The notes under the pieces were generated by a model. That model was not told the origin of the DNA and made no database searches. It saw only the letters and a program-made list of their open reading frames with translations. From NCBI RefSeq assembly GCF_000717275.1, contig NZ_JNYV01000005.1, positions 124,001 to 188,000 of the forward strand: a stretch of DNA of 64,000 nt, given 5' to 3'. The position numbers and the translations under genes are program-made. Below are positions 52,082 through 59,537 of the stretch, in pieces; position 1 is the stretch's first letter, and every line of letters starts with the position of its first letter. Origin of the DNA: Kitasatospora arboriphila. Its GTDB lineage: Bacteria; Actinomycetota; Actinomycetes; Mycobacteriales; Mycobacteriaceae.

Positions 52082-52272
52082 GGGTGTCCAGGGGTGTCCA
52101 GGGTGTCCACGCTGCAGGTCAGGTGGTGTTTTTGCGTCGGAAATCGAGGGTGTCCAAGGGTGTCCAGAGGGTGGTCGGGACACCCTTGGGGACACCCTTG
52201 ATACCGCAAGGTTGTCCCGGTGTTCTTGCAGATCAGAGGGCAAATGGACACCCTGGACACCCTTGGACACCC
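52082..52272. other. Iteron cluster: probable replication origin of the satellite
   Basis: Ten copies of GGGTGTCC lie in 191 bp. Five are direct at 52082, 52092, 52101, 52148 and 52158, and five are inverted (GGACACCC) at 52178, 52190, 52246, 52255 and 52265. Most neighbours are 9-12 bp apart, about one helical turn. The cluster is non-coding between the WhiB and DUF3631 genes. Origins recognised by an adjacent initiator or helicase look like this. Confidence 0.85.
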
Positions 52273-53451
52273 TCACCCGGCCTCCTGCTCGGAATCGGGG
52301 TCGAGATGCCGCTCCCATACGTCGAGAAAGTCAGCTCGGTGGTACCCGCGTTTTCGGTCACCGGGGACCGTTGAAGCGTCCCGACGGCGGGCGCGGATTC
52401 GGTGATCTTTGAGCTTCATACCGAGCTTGGTCGGACTCAGATCGAACTGTGCCCACGGCGCTTCGTCGACCTTCTTGAGCTCATCGCACAGCGCCTGCGA
52501 CGGAAGAAAAGAGACGCCGGGATGGTTGTCGAAGACCTCTTTGATGTCTGCCAGAAGTGCCGTCGCGAGGTTGTCCGAGTCGTCATCGCCAGACGCATCA
52601 CAGAGCGCCTTGGCTGCCATCCGGGCCATCTCCGGCCACCGCCCGCCGGCAGCGTCTGCGACCGCGATCAGCGGCTCCCAGACGTCGGCCGCACGGTCGG
52701 TCACCGGAATGTCCGTGGGTGGTGTTGCGGCGACAGTGTCGCGCACCTGAGCCGCCCAGGCCGCGATGTCCTCGCGCACCGCGTGCAACACCGGGACGTC
52801 AGTGCCGAGTCGGAACTGTTGAACGGTCTCGGTGGTCTTGCGTCGCTTCATCACCACGACGATCGCGCGGTCCTCGATGGTGTCGGGCATCCGGCCGATG
52901 CCTGCCACCGCAGCGGGCGCGAACGTCGCGAACTGCTGGGGTGCGTGGCTCGGACCAACAGTGCGCCCGATGAAGTTGCCTTGTCGGAATCCGGCATTGA
53001 GTAGTGCGCGCAGGTCTTCGTTCTGCTCGGCTTTGACCTTCGTGCCGAAAATGGTGTCGGCCTCGTCGAACAGCAGGGTCGGTGGTTCATCAGGATCGAT
53101 CGAGCGGAAAATGTACGGCGTGGTCGCGCTGATCGTTTGAATCGGGTTGTGCACCAACTCCGTCACGACCTCGAGGAGCCGCGACTTTCCTGACCTCTTC
53201 ATCGCCGACCGGACAACGAGCCGCGGCGCAAAATCGAAACTGGTGATGAGGTGGGTGTAAGCGACCCACAGCGTCACACCGATCAGAGCCGACTCAGACG
53301 GCAACACACAATACGTGCGAATCGTGTCGTGCACCTTCATGAGGATCTGCGCTCCGCTCTGCTGATCCTGGTTGACGGCGCGAAGACCTCCCCGTGTCCG
53401 TTGGCGTTGGCGCGGTGCGCTTTTCTTGGCGGCATCGTTCGGTGTCGGCAT
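52273..53451 (-). CDS. DUF3631-type ATPase (replication helicase/initiator candidate)
   Basis: A 392-aa P-loop ATPase. The Walker A variant RSAMKRSGKSRLLE is at about 81-94 (Lys89), Walker B is TLLFDEADTIF, and a DUF3631-like C-terminal region begins at about 215. Proteins of this kind accompany phiRv1/phiRv2 and similar elements and are thought to act as helicases in replication. The ATG at 53451 overlaps the previous stop (TGATG). Its 3' end touches the iteron cluster, consistent with acting there. Confidence 0.85.
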   Translation of the reverse strand: MPTPNDAAKKSAPRQRQRTRGGLRAVNQDQQSGAQILMKVHDTIRTYCVLPSESALIGVTLWVAYTHLITSFDFAPRLVVRSAMKRSGKSRLLEVVTELVHNPIQTISATTPYIFRSIDPDEPPTLLFDEADTIFGTKVKAEQNEDLRALLNAGFRQGNFIGRTVGPSHAPQQFATFAPAAVAGIGRMPDTIEDRAIVVVMKRRKTTETVQQFRLGTDVPVLHAVREDIAAWAAQVRDTVAATPPTDIPVTDRAADVWEPLIAVADAAGGRWPEMARMAAKALCDASGDDDSDNLATALLADIKEVFDNHPGVSFLPSQALCDELKKVDEAPWAQFDLSPTKLGMKLKDHRIRARRRDASTVPGDRKRGYHRADFLDVWERHLDPDSEQEAG

Positions 53452-53858
53452 CAGGCGGTCCGCCGAACTGTCCACGGATTTGCGGCCTCGAACGCGGCCC
53501 GGTCGCGACCGTGTCGACCTATGGCTTGCCAGTCCGCAGCATCCGAAACGGCCTGTGCCGCCTCAGCTCGTGCGGCCTGGTCGAGCTCGGCGTGAAGGGC
53601 CTGCAGCTCTGCGGCGAGATAGATGGCCCCGACACGGCCGGGGTCAGTGGCCGGCAGTGCCAACCAGGCATGTGAGCCGACAGCCGGCAGAGGACCATAG
53701 CGGGCGGCACGTTCGATCACTGGCCACAATTCTGCGTGAGCCAGGGACCACGACACTTCGCGGGATTCCGTTGTGCCTGCGAGCAATTCAGGCGGGCCGT
53801 ACGCCTCTCGTATTCTCTGCACCGACCAAGGTGGTGGCGTAATATCTCTGACAGACAT
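53451..53858 (-). CDS. DUF2742-like satellite protein
   Basis: A 135-aa protein with VSWSLAHAELWPVIERAARY and GSHAWLALPATDPGRVGAIYLAAELQALH. This resembles DUF2742 proteins found next to the DUF3631 gene in phiRv1/phiRv2-like elements. Function unknown. Start is ATG 53858, translationally coupled to the DUF3631 gene. The assignment is by recall of the family and the position. Confidence 0.65.
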   Translation of the reverse strand: MSVRDITPPPWSVQRIREAYGPPELLAGTTESREVSWSLAHAELWPVIERAARYGPLPAVGSHAWLALPATDPGRVGAIYLAAELQALHAELDQAARAEAAQAVSDAADWQAIGRHGRDRAAFEAANPWTVRRTA

Positions 53859-53882
53859 CGCGTCTACTTTCGTTTGGTGAGT

Positions 53883-53910
53883 GCCCCGGGGCCGGGTGTG
53901 GCCCCGGGGC
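53883..53910 (+). terminator. Strong GC hairpin between early satellite genes
   Basis: A perfect 11-bp GC-only stem (GCCCCGGGGCC with GGCCCCGGGGC) has a 6-nt loop. It is followed by TCTTG on the plus strand and has no U tract on the minus strand, the strand of the operon. It may be a pause or processing element. Confidence 0.5.
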
Positions 53911-53953
53911 TCTTGCGTTCCTGGTGTCGGTGCAGCGGCACCAGGAAGTTCGA

Positions 53954-54292
53954 TCAGTCTCGGTATGTGTCCATCACGTCAGGGCGTGCCTTCCATAGCG
54001 GTTCGGCAATCGCGATGGCCCTCGTCAGGCCGGCCAACGCCTCCCGAGCCTCAAAGAGAGACATGTCCGCTTGCCTGTCATCTCCGACCGTGACCGAGAT
54101 AAGCGGCACCACATCTTCAGTGGGAGTGAAGGAAACCCCGACGATGACCGGTACGCCTGGGCACACTCGGCTCTTCTGGAATGCACTCATCGACGCCGAG
54201 AGGCTGACCTGAGTGAAGTGCTCGCCTCGACATGGATATTCGTCGAATCCGTTCTCGCACCAGTCGAATCCGGGGCATTGATAGGCGCTCAC
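53954..54292 (-). CDS. DUF6907-like satellite protein
   Basis: 112 aa from GTG 54292, which overlaps the preceding stop. The N-terminus has CPGFDWCENGFDEYPCRGEH, a possible zinc-binding CxxxxC..C..H cluster, and the C-terminus has SLFEAREALAGLTRAIAIAE. This arrangement is seen in actinobacterial and actinophage DUF6907 proteins. Function unknown. Confidence 0.65.
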   Translation of the reverse strand: MSAYQCPGFDWCENGFDEYPCRGEHFTQVSLSASMSAFQKSRVCPGVPVIVGVSFTPTEDVVPLISVTVGDDRQADMSLFEAREALAGLTRAIAIAEPLWKARPDVMDTYRD

Positions 54293-54438
54293 TGGGCCAC
54301 CTCGATCAGCTGGTCGGCGTATTCGAGCAGATCGCCGATGCATTCAGGTTGGATCGACGCGAGCCGGTCGAGCAGGACATCACGACGCAGGTCGTCAAGG
54401 TCCGTCTGGCTCGCGTCGGTGGGTAGATGTAAGCTCAT
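54289..54438 (-). CDS. Tiny satellite protein (49 aa)
   Basis: Read from the sequence: ATG 54438 to TGA 54289, 49 aa, acidic (MSLHLPTDASQTDLDDLRRD at the start, LLEYADQLIEVAQ at the end). GTGA overlap with the next gene. It is too short for automatic calling, and its function is unknown. Confidence 0.58.
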   Translation of the reverse strand: MSLHLPTDASQTDLDDLRRDVLLDRLASIQPECIGDLLEYADQLIEVAQ

Positions 54439-54596
54439 TGTGTTCTCATTCCTTTGGTGGGTTGATGGACATCGACCTCGTCGCCGGTTGCAGCCGGGGC
54501 GGGGTCTTCTTTCTGGGCTCCGACGAGATCCTCTGTGTTGTCGTCTTCAACTAGACCCAGATCCTCAGCGGCCTGGATGTCGCTGTAGCGATCCAT
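54435..54596 (-). CDS. Tiny acidic satellite protein (53 aa)
   Basis: 53 aa from ATG 54596, 1 nt after the excisionase stop; very acidic (SDIQAAEDLGLVEDDNTEDL). An alternative start lies at 54620 inside the excisionase gene. No family is recognised. It overlaps the next gene by ATGA. Confidence 0.55.
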   Translation of the reverse strand: MDRYSDIQAAEDLGLVEDDNTEDLVGAQKEDPAPAATGDEVDVHQPTKGMRTQ

Positions 54597-54597
54597 A

Positions 54598-54801
54598 TCA
54601 GGCGGCACTCTTCGGATCATCTTTGAATTGCGCTTCCTCCCAATCGATCACGTCTGAGAGCTTGTATCGGCAAAACCGACCAATCTTGGCGAAGCGAGGT
54701 CCGGCCCCTTTGCTTGCCCATTCAGCGAGCGTCTTGGGTGGCAGCTTCAGTCGGCCAGCCAACTCCACCCGGGTGAGCCAATGGTCCGAGTTTGAGTCCA
54801 T
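54598..54801 (-). CDS. xis: Excisionase / AlpA-type DNA-binding protein
   Basis: 67 aa from ATG 54801 with AAAGGAAA upstream. It has a typical HTH_17 winged helix (LTRVELAGRLKLPPKTLAEW, GRFCRYKLSDVIDWEEAQ). Small proteins of this kind direct excision with the integrase. It is divergent from the repressor, as in lambdoid and phiRv-type switches, and is the first gene of the minus-strand operon. Confidence 0.85.
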   Translation of the reverse strand: MDSNSDHWLTRVELAGRLKLPPKTLAEWASKGAGPRFAKIGRFCRYKLSDVIDWEEAQFKDDPKSAA

Positions 54802-54908
54802 GCGATTTCCTTTCGTGATTCCGTCATTCAAACGCTCTATTGTTCGCGTTCCCGTCAAGATGTACCAGACCTTCGTGATTCCCACAAGAACCCGCTAGAG
54901 TCTTCGTC
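54802..54908. promoter_or_regulatory. Divergent switch region between excisionase and repressor
   Basis: A 107-bp intergenic region separates the two regulators. CTTCGTGATTCC at about 54871 and TTTCGTGATTCC at about 54813 share CGTGATTCC as a direct repeat, a likely operator pair for the XRE repressor. Promoters for both operons must lie here. Confidence 0.6.
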
Positions 54909-55541
54909 ATGACGAACGCGGACTGGGCGGAGCAGCAGGCTCGACGAATAGCGGCGACAATCAAGCACCTTCGAGGATCACGGTCAGGGCAGTGGCTGTC
55001 CGACCAGACGGCTGCCGCTGGCCACCGCGTCTCGAGAACCTCAATCTCTGAGTTAGAAAGCGGTAAACGGAAATCTGTCTCAACGGCCGAATTGAGCGTG
55101 CTTGCATGGGCTTTGAACGTTCCGCCCGTGAGGTTGTTATATCCCGATCTGCCGGACGGCCCAGTCGAGATGCTGCCAGGGCAAGAGGTCACCTCGATAG
55201 TCGCGGCGACGTGGTTCTCGGGCGAGACTACTTTCGCTCCGCAGGTGGGCCCCCGCGACGAGACAGAAGACGATGACGAGTGGCTCGAAGACGCGGCGCG
55301 TGCAGCTGAAGTGAGCAGGGGGGCGCGTCTGATTAACCTATCGCGCAGGCGAATCCTGCTAGAGGAGCAGATTAAGTCGTTGGCGAGCCTGGCCAGGCAG
55401 GCGCAGGATTGGGGCACCGACGGCGGTGACTTCGTTCGAGATTTTAGGGCGGACATCGCGGCCGCTCAGAAGGAAATTGAGTACATCAATGGGGAGCTTC
55501 GGGCTACCCCCGGCGCTGTGGTCGTCGACAATGGCGGGTAG
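54909..55541 (+). CDS. XRE-family repressor of the satellite
   Basis: A 210-aa protein with an XRE helix-turn-helix at about 15-75 (WLSDQTAAAGHRVSRTSISE, ELSVLAWALNVPPVRLLYPDL) and a C-terminal coiled-coil-like helical region (about 120-190). It has no RecA-cleavable LexA-like site that I can see. It is presumably the immunity repressor that keeps the element integrated, and the integrase follows with a short overlap (55531-55541), so the two are co-expressed. Confidence 0.85.
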   Translation: MTNADWAEQQARRIAATIKHLRGSRSGQWLSDQTAAAGHRVSRTSISELESGKRKSVSTAELSVLAWALNVPPVRLLYPDLPDGPVEMLPGQEVTSIVAATWFSGETTFAPQVGPRDETEDDDEWLEDAARAAEVSRGARLINLSRRRILLEEQIKSLASLARQAQDWGTDGGDFVRDFRADIAAAQKEIEYINGELRATPGAVVVDNGG

Positions 55542-56700
55542 GCCACCCTTGCGAATCGGCGCGCACGGGAAGATCACGCGGATTGACCTCGGCGACGGTA
55601 TCTGGTTAGCGCGGTGCAGATTTCGCGATGACGATGGGATCGTTCGCATAGTCGAGCGACGCACCCCGCACGGTGTCGACGACAAATACGGCGCCAAGGC
55701 CGAAGGTGAGTTGTTGGACTCATTGGAGGGCCGGCGCGCACCGGGTGATGGTCAGATCTCAGATCGCACCCTCTTGACCGCCGTCTGCAAACTTCACCTA
55801 CAGCGGCTCGAGGACGAGGGGCGTTCTACGGCAACGATCGACACGTACAACTTCGCCGCCGAGAAGGTGAAGACGTGGACGGCGGGCATCCGCGTGGGCG
55901 AGTGCACCCCCGGCCGCATGGACTCAGTGCTGCGGGCGATGGCAAAGACTCACGGTCCAACCATGGCACGGCAGGCTAAGACGATCCTGCGGGGCGGCCT
56001 GTCGTTGGCTGTGCTCCAGGGAGTGCTGGAGACCAACCCGGTCCGCGAGGTGTCGGCGATCAAGTCGAAGGCTGCGCCTAAGGGGGCGCGCGCGTTCACC
56101 GGTAACGAGATCCGCAAGATGCTTCTGGACCTCTACGCGGATGAGTACTTCATCCGCAACGACATCGCAGATCCGGTGACACTGTTCATCGCGACGGGTT
56201 TACGTCGGTCCGAGCTCCTTGGGGTTCTCTGGTCAGACATCGACGAGGAGGCACGCACGGTTCGGGTGACCGGCAAGGTGGTGCGAGTGAAGGGCCAGGG
56301 CCTCGTCCGATTCGCTGAGACAAAATCTGACGCGGGCGCACGGACAATCGCGCTGCCTCAGTTCGCCATGGCAATGCTCAAGCGTCGCGGAACTGAGCCA
56401 CACCCAAGCGACGACGGCGTGGTGTTCCCGTCCACCACAGGCACGCTCCGGGACCCAAACAATTTCGGCAAGCAGTGGCGCGTGGCGCGCGAGAAACTCG
56501 GCGTGCCTGAGACCACCAGCCACAGTTTTCGGAAGTCCATCGCCACGCTGATCGATGACGACGGTCTATCGGCAAGGATCGGCGCGGACCACCTCGGCCA
56601 CCGGCACGTGTCGATGACCCAAGACGTCTATATGACCCGTGGTCGTGTACATCCAGAGGTCGCTGACCTGCTAGATCGGGTGGCTATATCCGATGAATAA
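55531..56700 (+). CDS. int: Tyrosine recombinase (integrase) of the satellite
   Basis: A 389-aa phage integrase. N-terminal arm-binding and SAM-like core-binding domains (about 1-180) are followed by the catalytic domain with Arg225 (TGLRRSELL), Lys265, His331 and Arg334 (TSHSFRKS), His357 (LGHRHVS) and nucleophile Tyr367 (DVYMT), all intact. The ATG at 55531 overlaps the repressor stop. It ends 44 bp before attR, its expected position. It should catalyse integration into the tRNA-Met gene. Confidence 0.94.
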   Translation: MAGRPPLRIGAHGKITRIDLGDGIWLARCRFRDDDGIVRIVERRTPHGVDDKYGAKAEGELLDSLEGRRAPGDGQISDRTLLTAVCKLHLQRLEDEGRSTATIDTYNFAAEKVKTWTAGIRVGECTPGRMDSVLRAMAKTHGPTMARQAKTILRGGLSLAVLQGVLETNPVREVSAIKSKAAPKGARAFTGNEIRKMLLDLYADEYFIRNDIADPVTLFIATGLRRSELLGVLWSDIDEEARTVRVTGKVVRVKGQGLVRFAETKSDAGARTIALPQFAMAMLKRRGTEPHPSDDGVVFPSTTGTLRDPNNFGKQWRVAREKLGVPETTSHSFRKSIATLIDDDGLSARIGADHLGHRHVSMTQDVYMTRGRVHPEVADLLDRVAISDE

Positions 56701-56743
56701 ACGATGGACGCCCTCCCTCGGTATCCGAGAAAGGGCATCTGAC

Positions 56744-56782
56744 GTGGGGCGGGCGGGGCTCGAACCCGCGACCAATGGATTA
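56744..56782. repeat. Right attachment-site copy (attR), 39 bp
   Basis: Identical to 47429-47467. It is part of the intact tRNA-Met gene, so integration restores the tRNA. It lies 44 bp from the integrase stop. Confidence 0.92.
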
Positions 56783-56818
56783 TGAGTCCACGGCTCTAAC
56801 CAACTGAGCTACCGCCCC
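56745..56818 (-). tRNA. tRNA-Met (CAT anticodon)
   Basis: A 74-nt minus-strand tRNA. The acceptor GGGGCGG pairs with CCGCCCC, the anticodon loop CTCATAA gives CAT, and the T-loop is TTCGAGC. CCA is not encoded. CAT can be elongator tRNA-Met or, when lysidine-modified, tRNA-Ile2; the sequence does not decide. It is the integration site of the satellite. Confidence 0.9.
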
Positions 56819-56926
56819 GAGGCTGCGTCATCGACGCAGCGAACGTGCTGATGCTACCGAGCCGCGCGCACCACGTCGTACTCGACCCGCCGCGAGCCCC
56901 ACCGGCGCGACCCTTGGATACAAAAG

Positions 56927-56964
56927 AGCCCAGGTGGTCCGGCGAAAACCGGTCTACCTGGGCT
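56927..56964 (-). terminator. Terminator after tRNA-Asn
   Basis: AGCCCAGGT (56927-56935) pairs with ACCTGGGCT (56956-56964); an internal GGTCCGG/CCGG-like hairpin extends it. On the minus strand it is followed by CTTTTGTATCC. It lies just after the tRNA-Asn 3' end. Confidence 0.75.
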
Positions 56965-56970
56965 TATCTG

Positions 56971-57043
56971 CTCCCCCAACTGGACTCGAACCAGTAACCG
57001 TCCGATTAACAGTCGGAAGCTCTGCCAATTGAGCTATGGGGGA
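56971..57043 (-). tRNA. tRNA-Asn (GTT anticodon)
   Basis: A 73-nt minus-strand tRNA. The acceptor TCCCCCA pairs with TGGGGGA, the anticodon loop CTGTTAA gives GTT, and the T-loop is TTCGAGT. CCA is not encoded. It lies 152 bp from tRNA-Met. Confidence 0.95.
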
Positions 57044-57229
57044 ATATCTGACGCGAGCGCCGAACAATGACTTTAGCCTACAGGTGCGGGGACATGCCAA
57101 ATCGCCTGCTCGCCGGGCGTCCGACCAGGCGAGTTCCGCGTGCGGAGACCACATCAGGCAGGATGGGGCGAGCAATCGCGAACACGGCGCCGTGTTCGCC
57201 CGTCACCTGCACTGGAGGCAAGACTTCCT

Positions 57230-57475
57230 ATGGTTCGATTCCTCGCCGCTGTCAGCGTCGGTTACGTCCTCGGGGCGAAAGCCGGTCGCAAGCGCTACGA
57301 GCAGATCAATCGCGCCTACCGCACCGTCGCCGCATCGCCCGCCACCAAGAAGGCTGTGGACGTGGGCCGGCAGAAGTTGTCGGAGAAGCTCAGCACCCAG
57401 CCCAAACTCACCGAGTTGCGCGAGATCGACGACACCACCACTGTGTTGGGCCCCGACGAGGTCCGCAACAACTGA
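57230..57475 (+). CDS. Small membrane-proximal protein next to dnaG
   Basis: 81 aa beginning MVRFLAAVSVGYVLGAKAGR, a short hydrophobic N-terminus followed by a basic helical region with YEQINRAYRTVAASPATKKA. This YtxH-like pattern and the convergent position next to dnaG match the Rv2342-type gene of mycobacteria. Function unknown. ATG 57230 with GGAGG upstream; it is convergent with dnaG across a 10-bp gap. Confidence 0.75.
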   Translation: MVRFLAAVSVGYVLGAKAGRKRYEQINRAYRTVAASPATKKAVDVGRQKLSEKLSTQPKLTELREIDDTTTVLGPDEVRNN

Positions 57476-57485
57476 CCCCAACCGG

Positions 57486-59429
57486 TCAGCCGGCGTCCTG
57501 GGTGGGCGCCACGGCCTGCTCGAGCAGGCTGCGTCGATAGGCCTCCAAGGCCACCAGATCGCCGAACAGCGCGTTGTAGGCATCAGGGTCGTCGCCGGGT
57601 GACATACGACGTAGCTTCGACTTGAGGTCGGCGATCTGGGCCCCGACCCACACTTCTTGCAGCCGCGCCAGCACGCTGCCGACGTACTTCGGGATCATGT
57701 ACTCCGACACCGGCATCGACTCGACGGCGAGTTCGGTCACCAGCGACTCCAGCACAGCGCCTTCAAGGCACTGACTGACGCTGTCCACCCACTGCGCTCC
57801 CCCGTGCGACGTCCCCGTGCCCCCGGCAGTGGCGATCGCTTCGCGGATGACCTGGTACGCGGGCTCGGTGAAGCATTCGGGCGGCAGGGAATCGAACACC
57901 GTCCCGGCGATGGCGGGGTACTGCAATGCCGCCTTCAGCGCCTCACGTTGCGCCCACAACCGCGGATCGGACGGACGCGGCCGAACCACGGTCGGCGTCT
58001 TCGAGTCGGCCTTCGGCCGATCTGCGTCCTGCACTGCATCAACCCGGCGGTCTCGATTCTTCGATGTGTCCGCGGCGCCGGACCGGGCCGCTTTGGCCTG
58101 CTTGCCCGCTTCTTCGCGTACCCGCCGCAACACCTGCGAGGTGTCGTCCCAGCCGACCCATCCGGCCAGCTGCCGCGCATACTCGTCCCGCAGCGCCACG
58201 TCGCGGATCCGGGCGACAACGGGCACCGCCTCCCGCAGCGCGTGCACCCGCCCCTCGGCCGTATCCAGGTCGTAGTTGCCCAGCAGCGCCTTCACCGCGA
58301 ACTCGAACATCGGGATGCGCCTGGCGATGAGATCCCGGACGGCCGCATCCCCGTGTTGCTGGCGCAGCTCGCACGGATCCATCCCGTCTGGTGCCACGGC
58401 GACAAACGTCTGACCGGCGATGCTCTGTTCACCCTCGAATGCCTTGAGCGCGGCGGCCTTTCCGGCCTCGTCACCGTCGAAGGTGTAGATCACCTCGCCA
58501 CGGAAGTAACTGTCGTCCATCATCAGTCGACGCAGCAGCGCGAGGTGGTCCTCACCGAATGCGGTGCCACACGAGGCGATCGCCGTGGTCACGCCGGCCT
58601 GATGCATCGCCATCACGTCGGTGTAGCCCTCCACCACGACGGCTTGATGGCCCTTGGCAATTGACTTCTTCGCGTGGTCGAGACCGAACAGCACCTGGGA
58701 CTTCTTGTACAACATGGTCTCTGGCGTGTTCATGTACTTGCCCATGTTGTCGTCGTCGAACAACTTGCGGGCACCGAAACCGATGACGTCGCCACCGAGG
58801 TTGCGGATCGGCCAGAGCAGACGGCGATGGAACCGGTCGATGGGGCCGCGCTGTCCCTGCTTCGAGAGCCCCGCGGCCTCGAGTTCGGCGAACTCGAAAC
58901 CCTGAGACAGCAGGGCTTTGGTCATCTTGTCCCAGCCGGCCGGCGCATAGCCCAAGCCGAACTTCAGCGCCACAGCGCCGTCGAACGACCGCTCGGTGAG
59001 GTAGTCGCGGGCGGTCTGGGCTTCGGGAGTCTTGAGTTGCTCCGCGTAGTACTTCTGGGCGGCGGCATTGGCCGCCACCAGTCGTGCCCTGGTTCCCCGA
59101 TCACGGGCGACGCTGGTGCCGCCCCCTTCGAAGCTGATCTGGTACCCGACCCGGTCCGCAAGTTGCTCGACAGCCTCGACGAAGCTGACGTGTTCCACCT
59201 TCTGCAGGAACGTGTAGACGTCGCCGCCTTCACCGCAGCCGAAGCAGTGGAAGTGACCGTGATTGGGCCGAACATGGAACGACGGCGACTTCTCGTCGTG
59301 GAAAGGACACAGTCCCTTGAGTGAATCGGCGCCGGCCTTGCGCAGGGCGACATACTCACCGACAACTTCCTCGATGTGTGCCTTTTCGCGGATAGCGGTG
59401 ATGTCGCGATCGGGAATTCGGCCTGCCAC
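57486..59429 (-). CDS. dnaG: DNA primase
   Basis: A 647-aa primase that makes RNA primers at the replication fork. The N-terminal zinc finger is CPFHDEKSPSFHV...HCFGCGEGGD (Cys41, His44, Cys62, Cys65). The TOPRIM core contains VVVEGYTDVMAMHQ and YTFDGDEAGKAAA, and a long C-terminal DnaB-interaction domain follows. The GTG at 59429 (AGRIPDRDI) agrees with the mycobacterial start. It lies downstream of dgt on the same strand with a 108-bp gap, and the synteny with dgt matches mycobacteria. Confidence 0.95.
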   Translation of the reverse strand: MAGRIPDRDITAIREKAHIEEVVGEYVALRKAGADSLKGLCPFHDEKSPSFHVRPNHGHFHCFGCGEGGDVYTFLQKVEHVSFVEAVEQLADRVGYQISFEGGGTSVARDRGTRARLVAANAAAQKYYAEQLKTPEAQTARDYLTERSFDGAVALKFGLGYAPAGWDKMTKALLSQGFEFAELEAAGLSKQGQRGPIDRFHRRLLWPIRNLGGDVIGFGARKLFDDDNMGKYMNTPETMLYKKSQVLFGLDHAKKSIAKGHQAVVVEGYTDVMAMHQAGVTTAIASCGTAFGEDHLALLRRLMMDDSYFRGEVIYTFDGDEAGKAAALKAFEGEQSIAGQTFVAVAPDGMDPCELRQQHGDAAVRDLIARRIPMFEFAVKALLGNYDLDTAEGRVHALREAVPVVARIRDVALRDEYARQLAGWVGWDDTSQVLRRVREEAGKQAKAARSGAADTSKNRDRRVDAVQDADRPKADSKTPTVVRPRPSDPRLWAQREALKAALQYPAIAGTVFDSLPPECFTEPAYQVIREAIATAGGTGTSHGGAQWVDSVSQCLEGAVLESLVTELAVESMPVSEYMIPKYVGSVLARLQEVWVGAQIADLKSKLRRMSPGDDPDAYNALFGDLVALEAYRRSLLEQAVAPTQDAG

Positions 59430-59537
59430 GACAGCAAGTCTAGGCCGCTGCGGGCGACCGGTACCCGCCCCCCGAAAATGGTGGCTTTCGGCGAGGCCGA
59501 CCTGCACAAACGCTCACCCGAACCCACCAGAACCGGG

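Larger units (their letters stand above)
47429..56782. mobile_element. Capsid-encoding phage-satellite-like element integrated in tRNA-Met
   Basis: A 9.3-kb element bounded by an exact 39-bp direct repeat, the right copy of which forms the 3' end of tRNA-Met. It carries integrase, repressor, excisionase, DUF3631 ATPase, an iteron cluster, a WhiB-like protein, capsid, a scaffold-like peptide, a decoration-like protein and cargo. No large terminase, portal, tail or lysis gene is present. Gene content and size match the M. tuberculosis phiRv1/phiRv2 elements as I recall them. It is probably dependent on a helper phage for tails and packaging. Confidence 0.85.

Noticed and set aside
51454..52260. 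268-aa reading of the small satellite gene starting in the iteron region
   Set aside because: The first about 170 codons read the GGGTGTCC repeats and the WhiB gene in another frame. The coupled ATG at 51747 is a better start.
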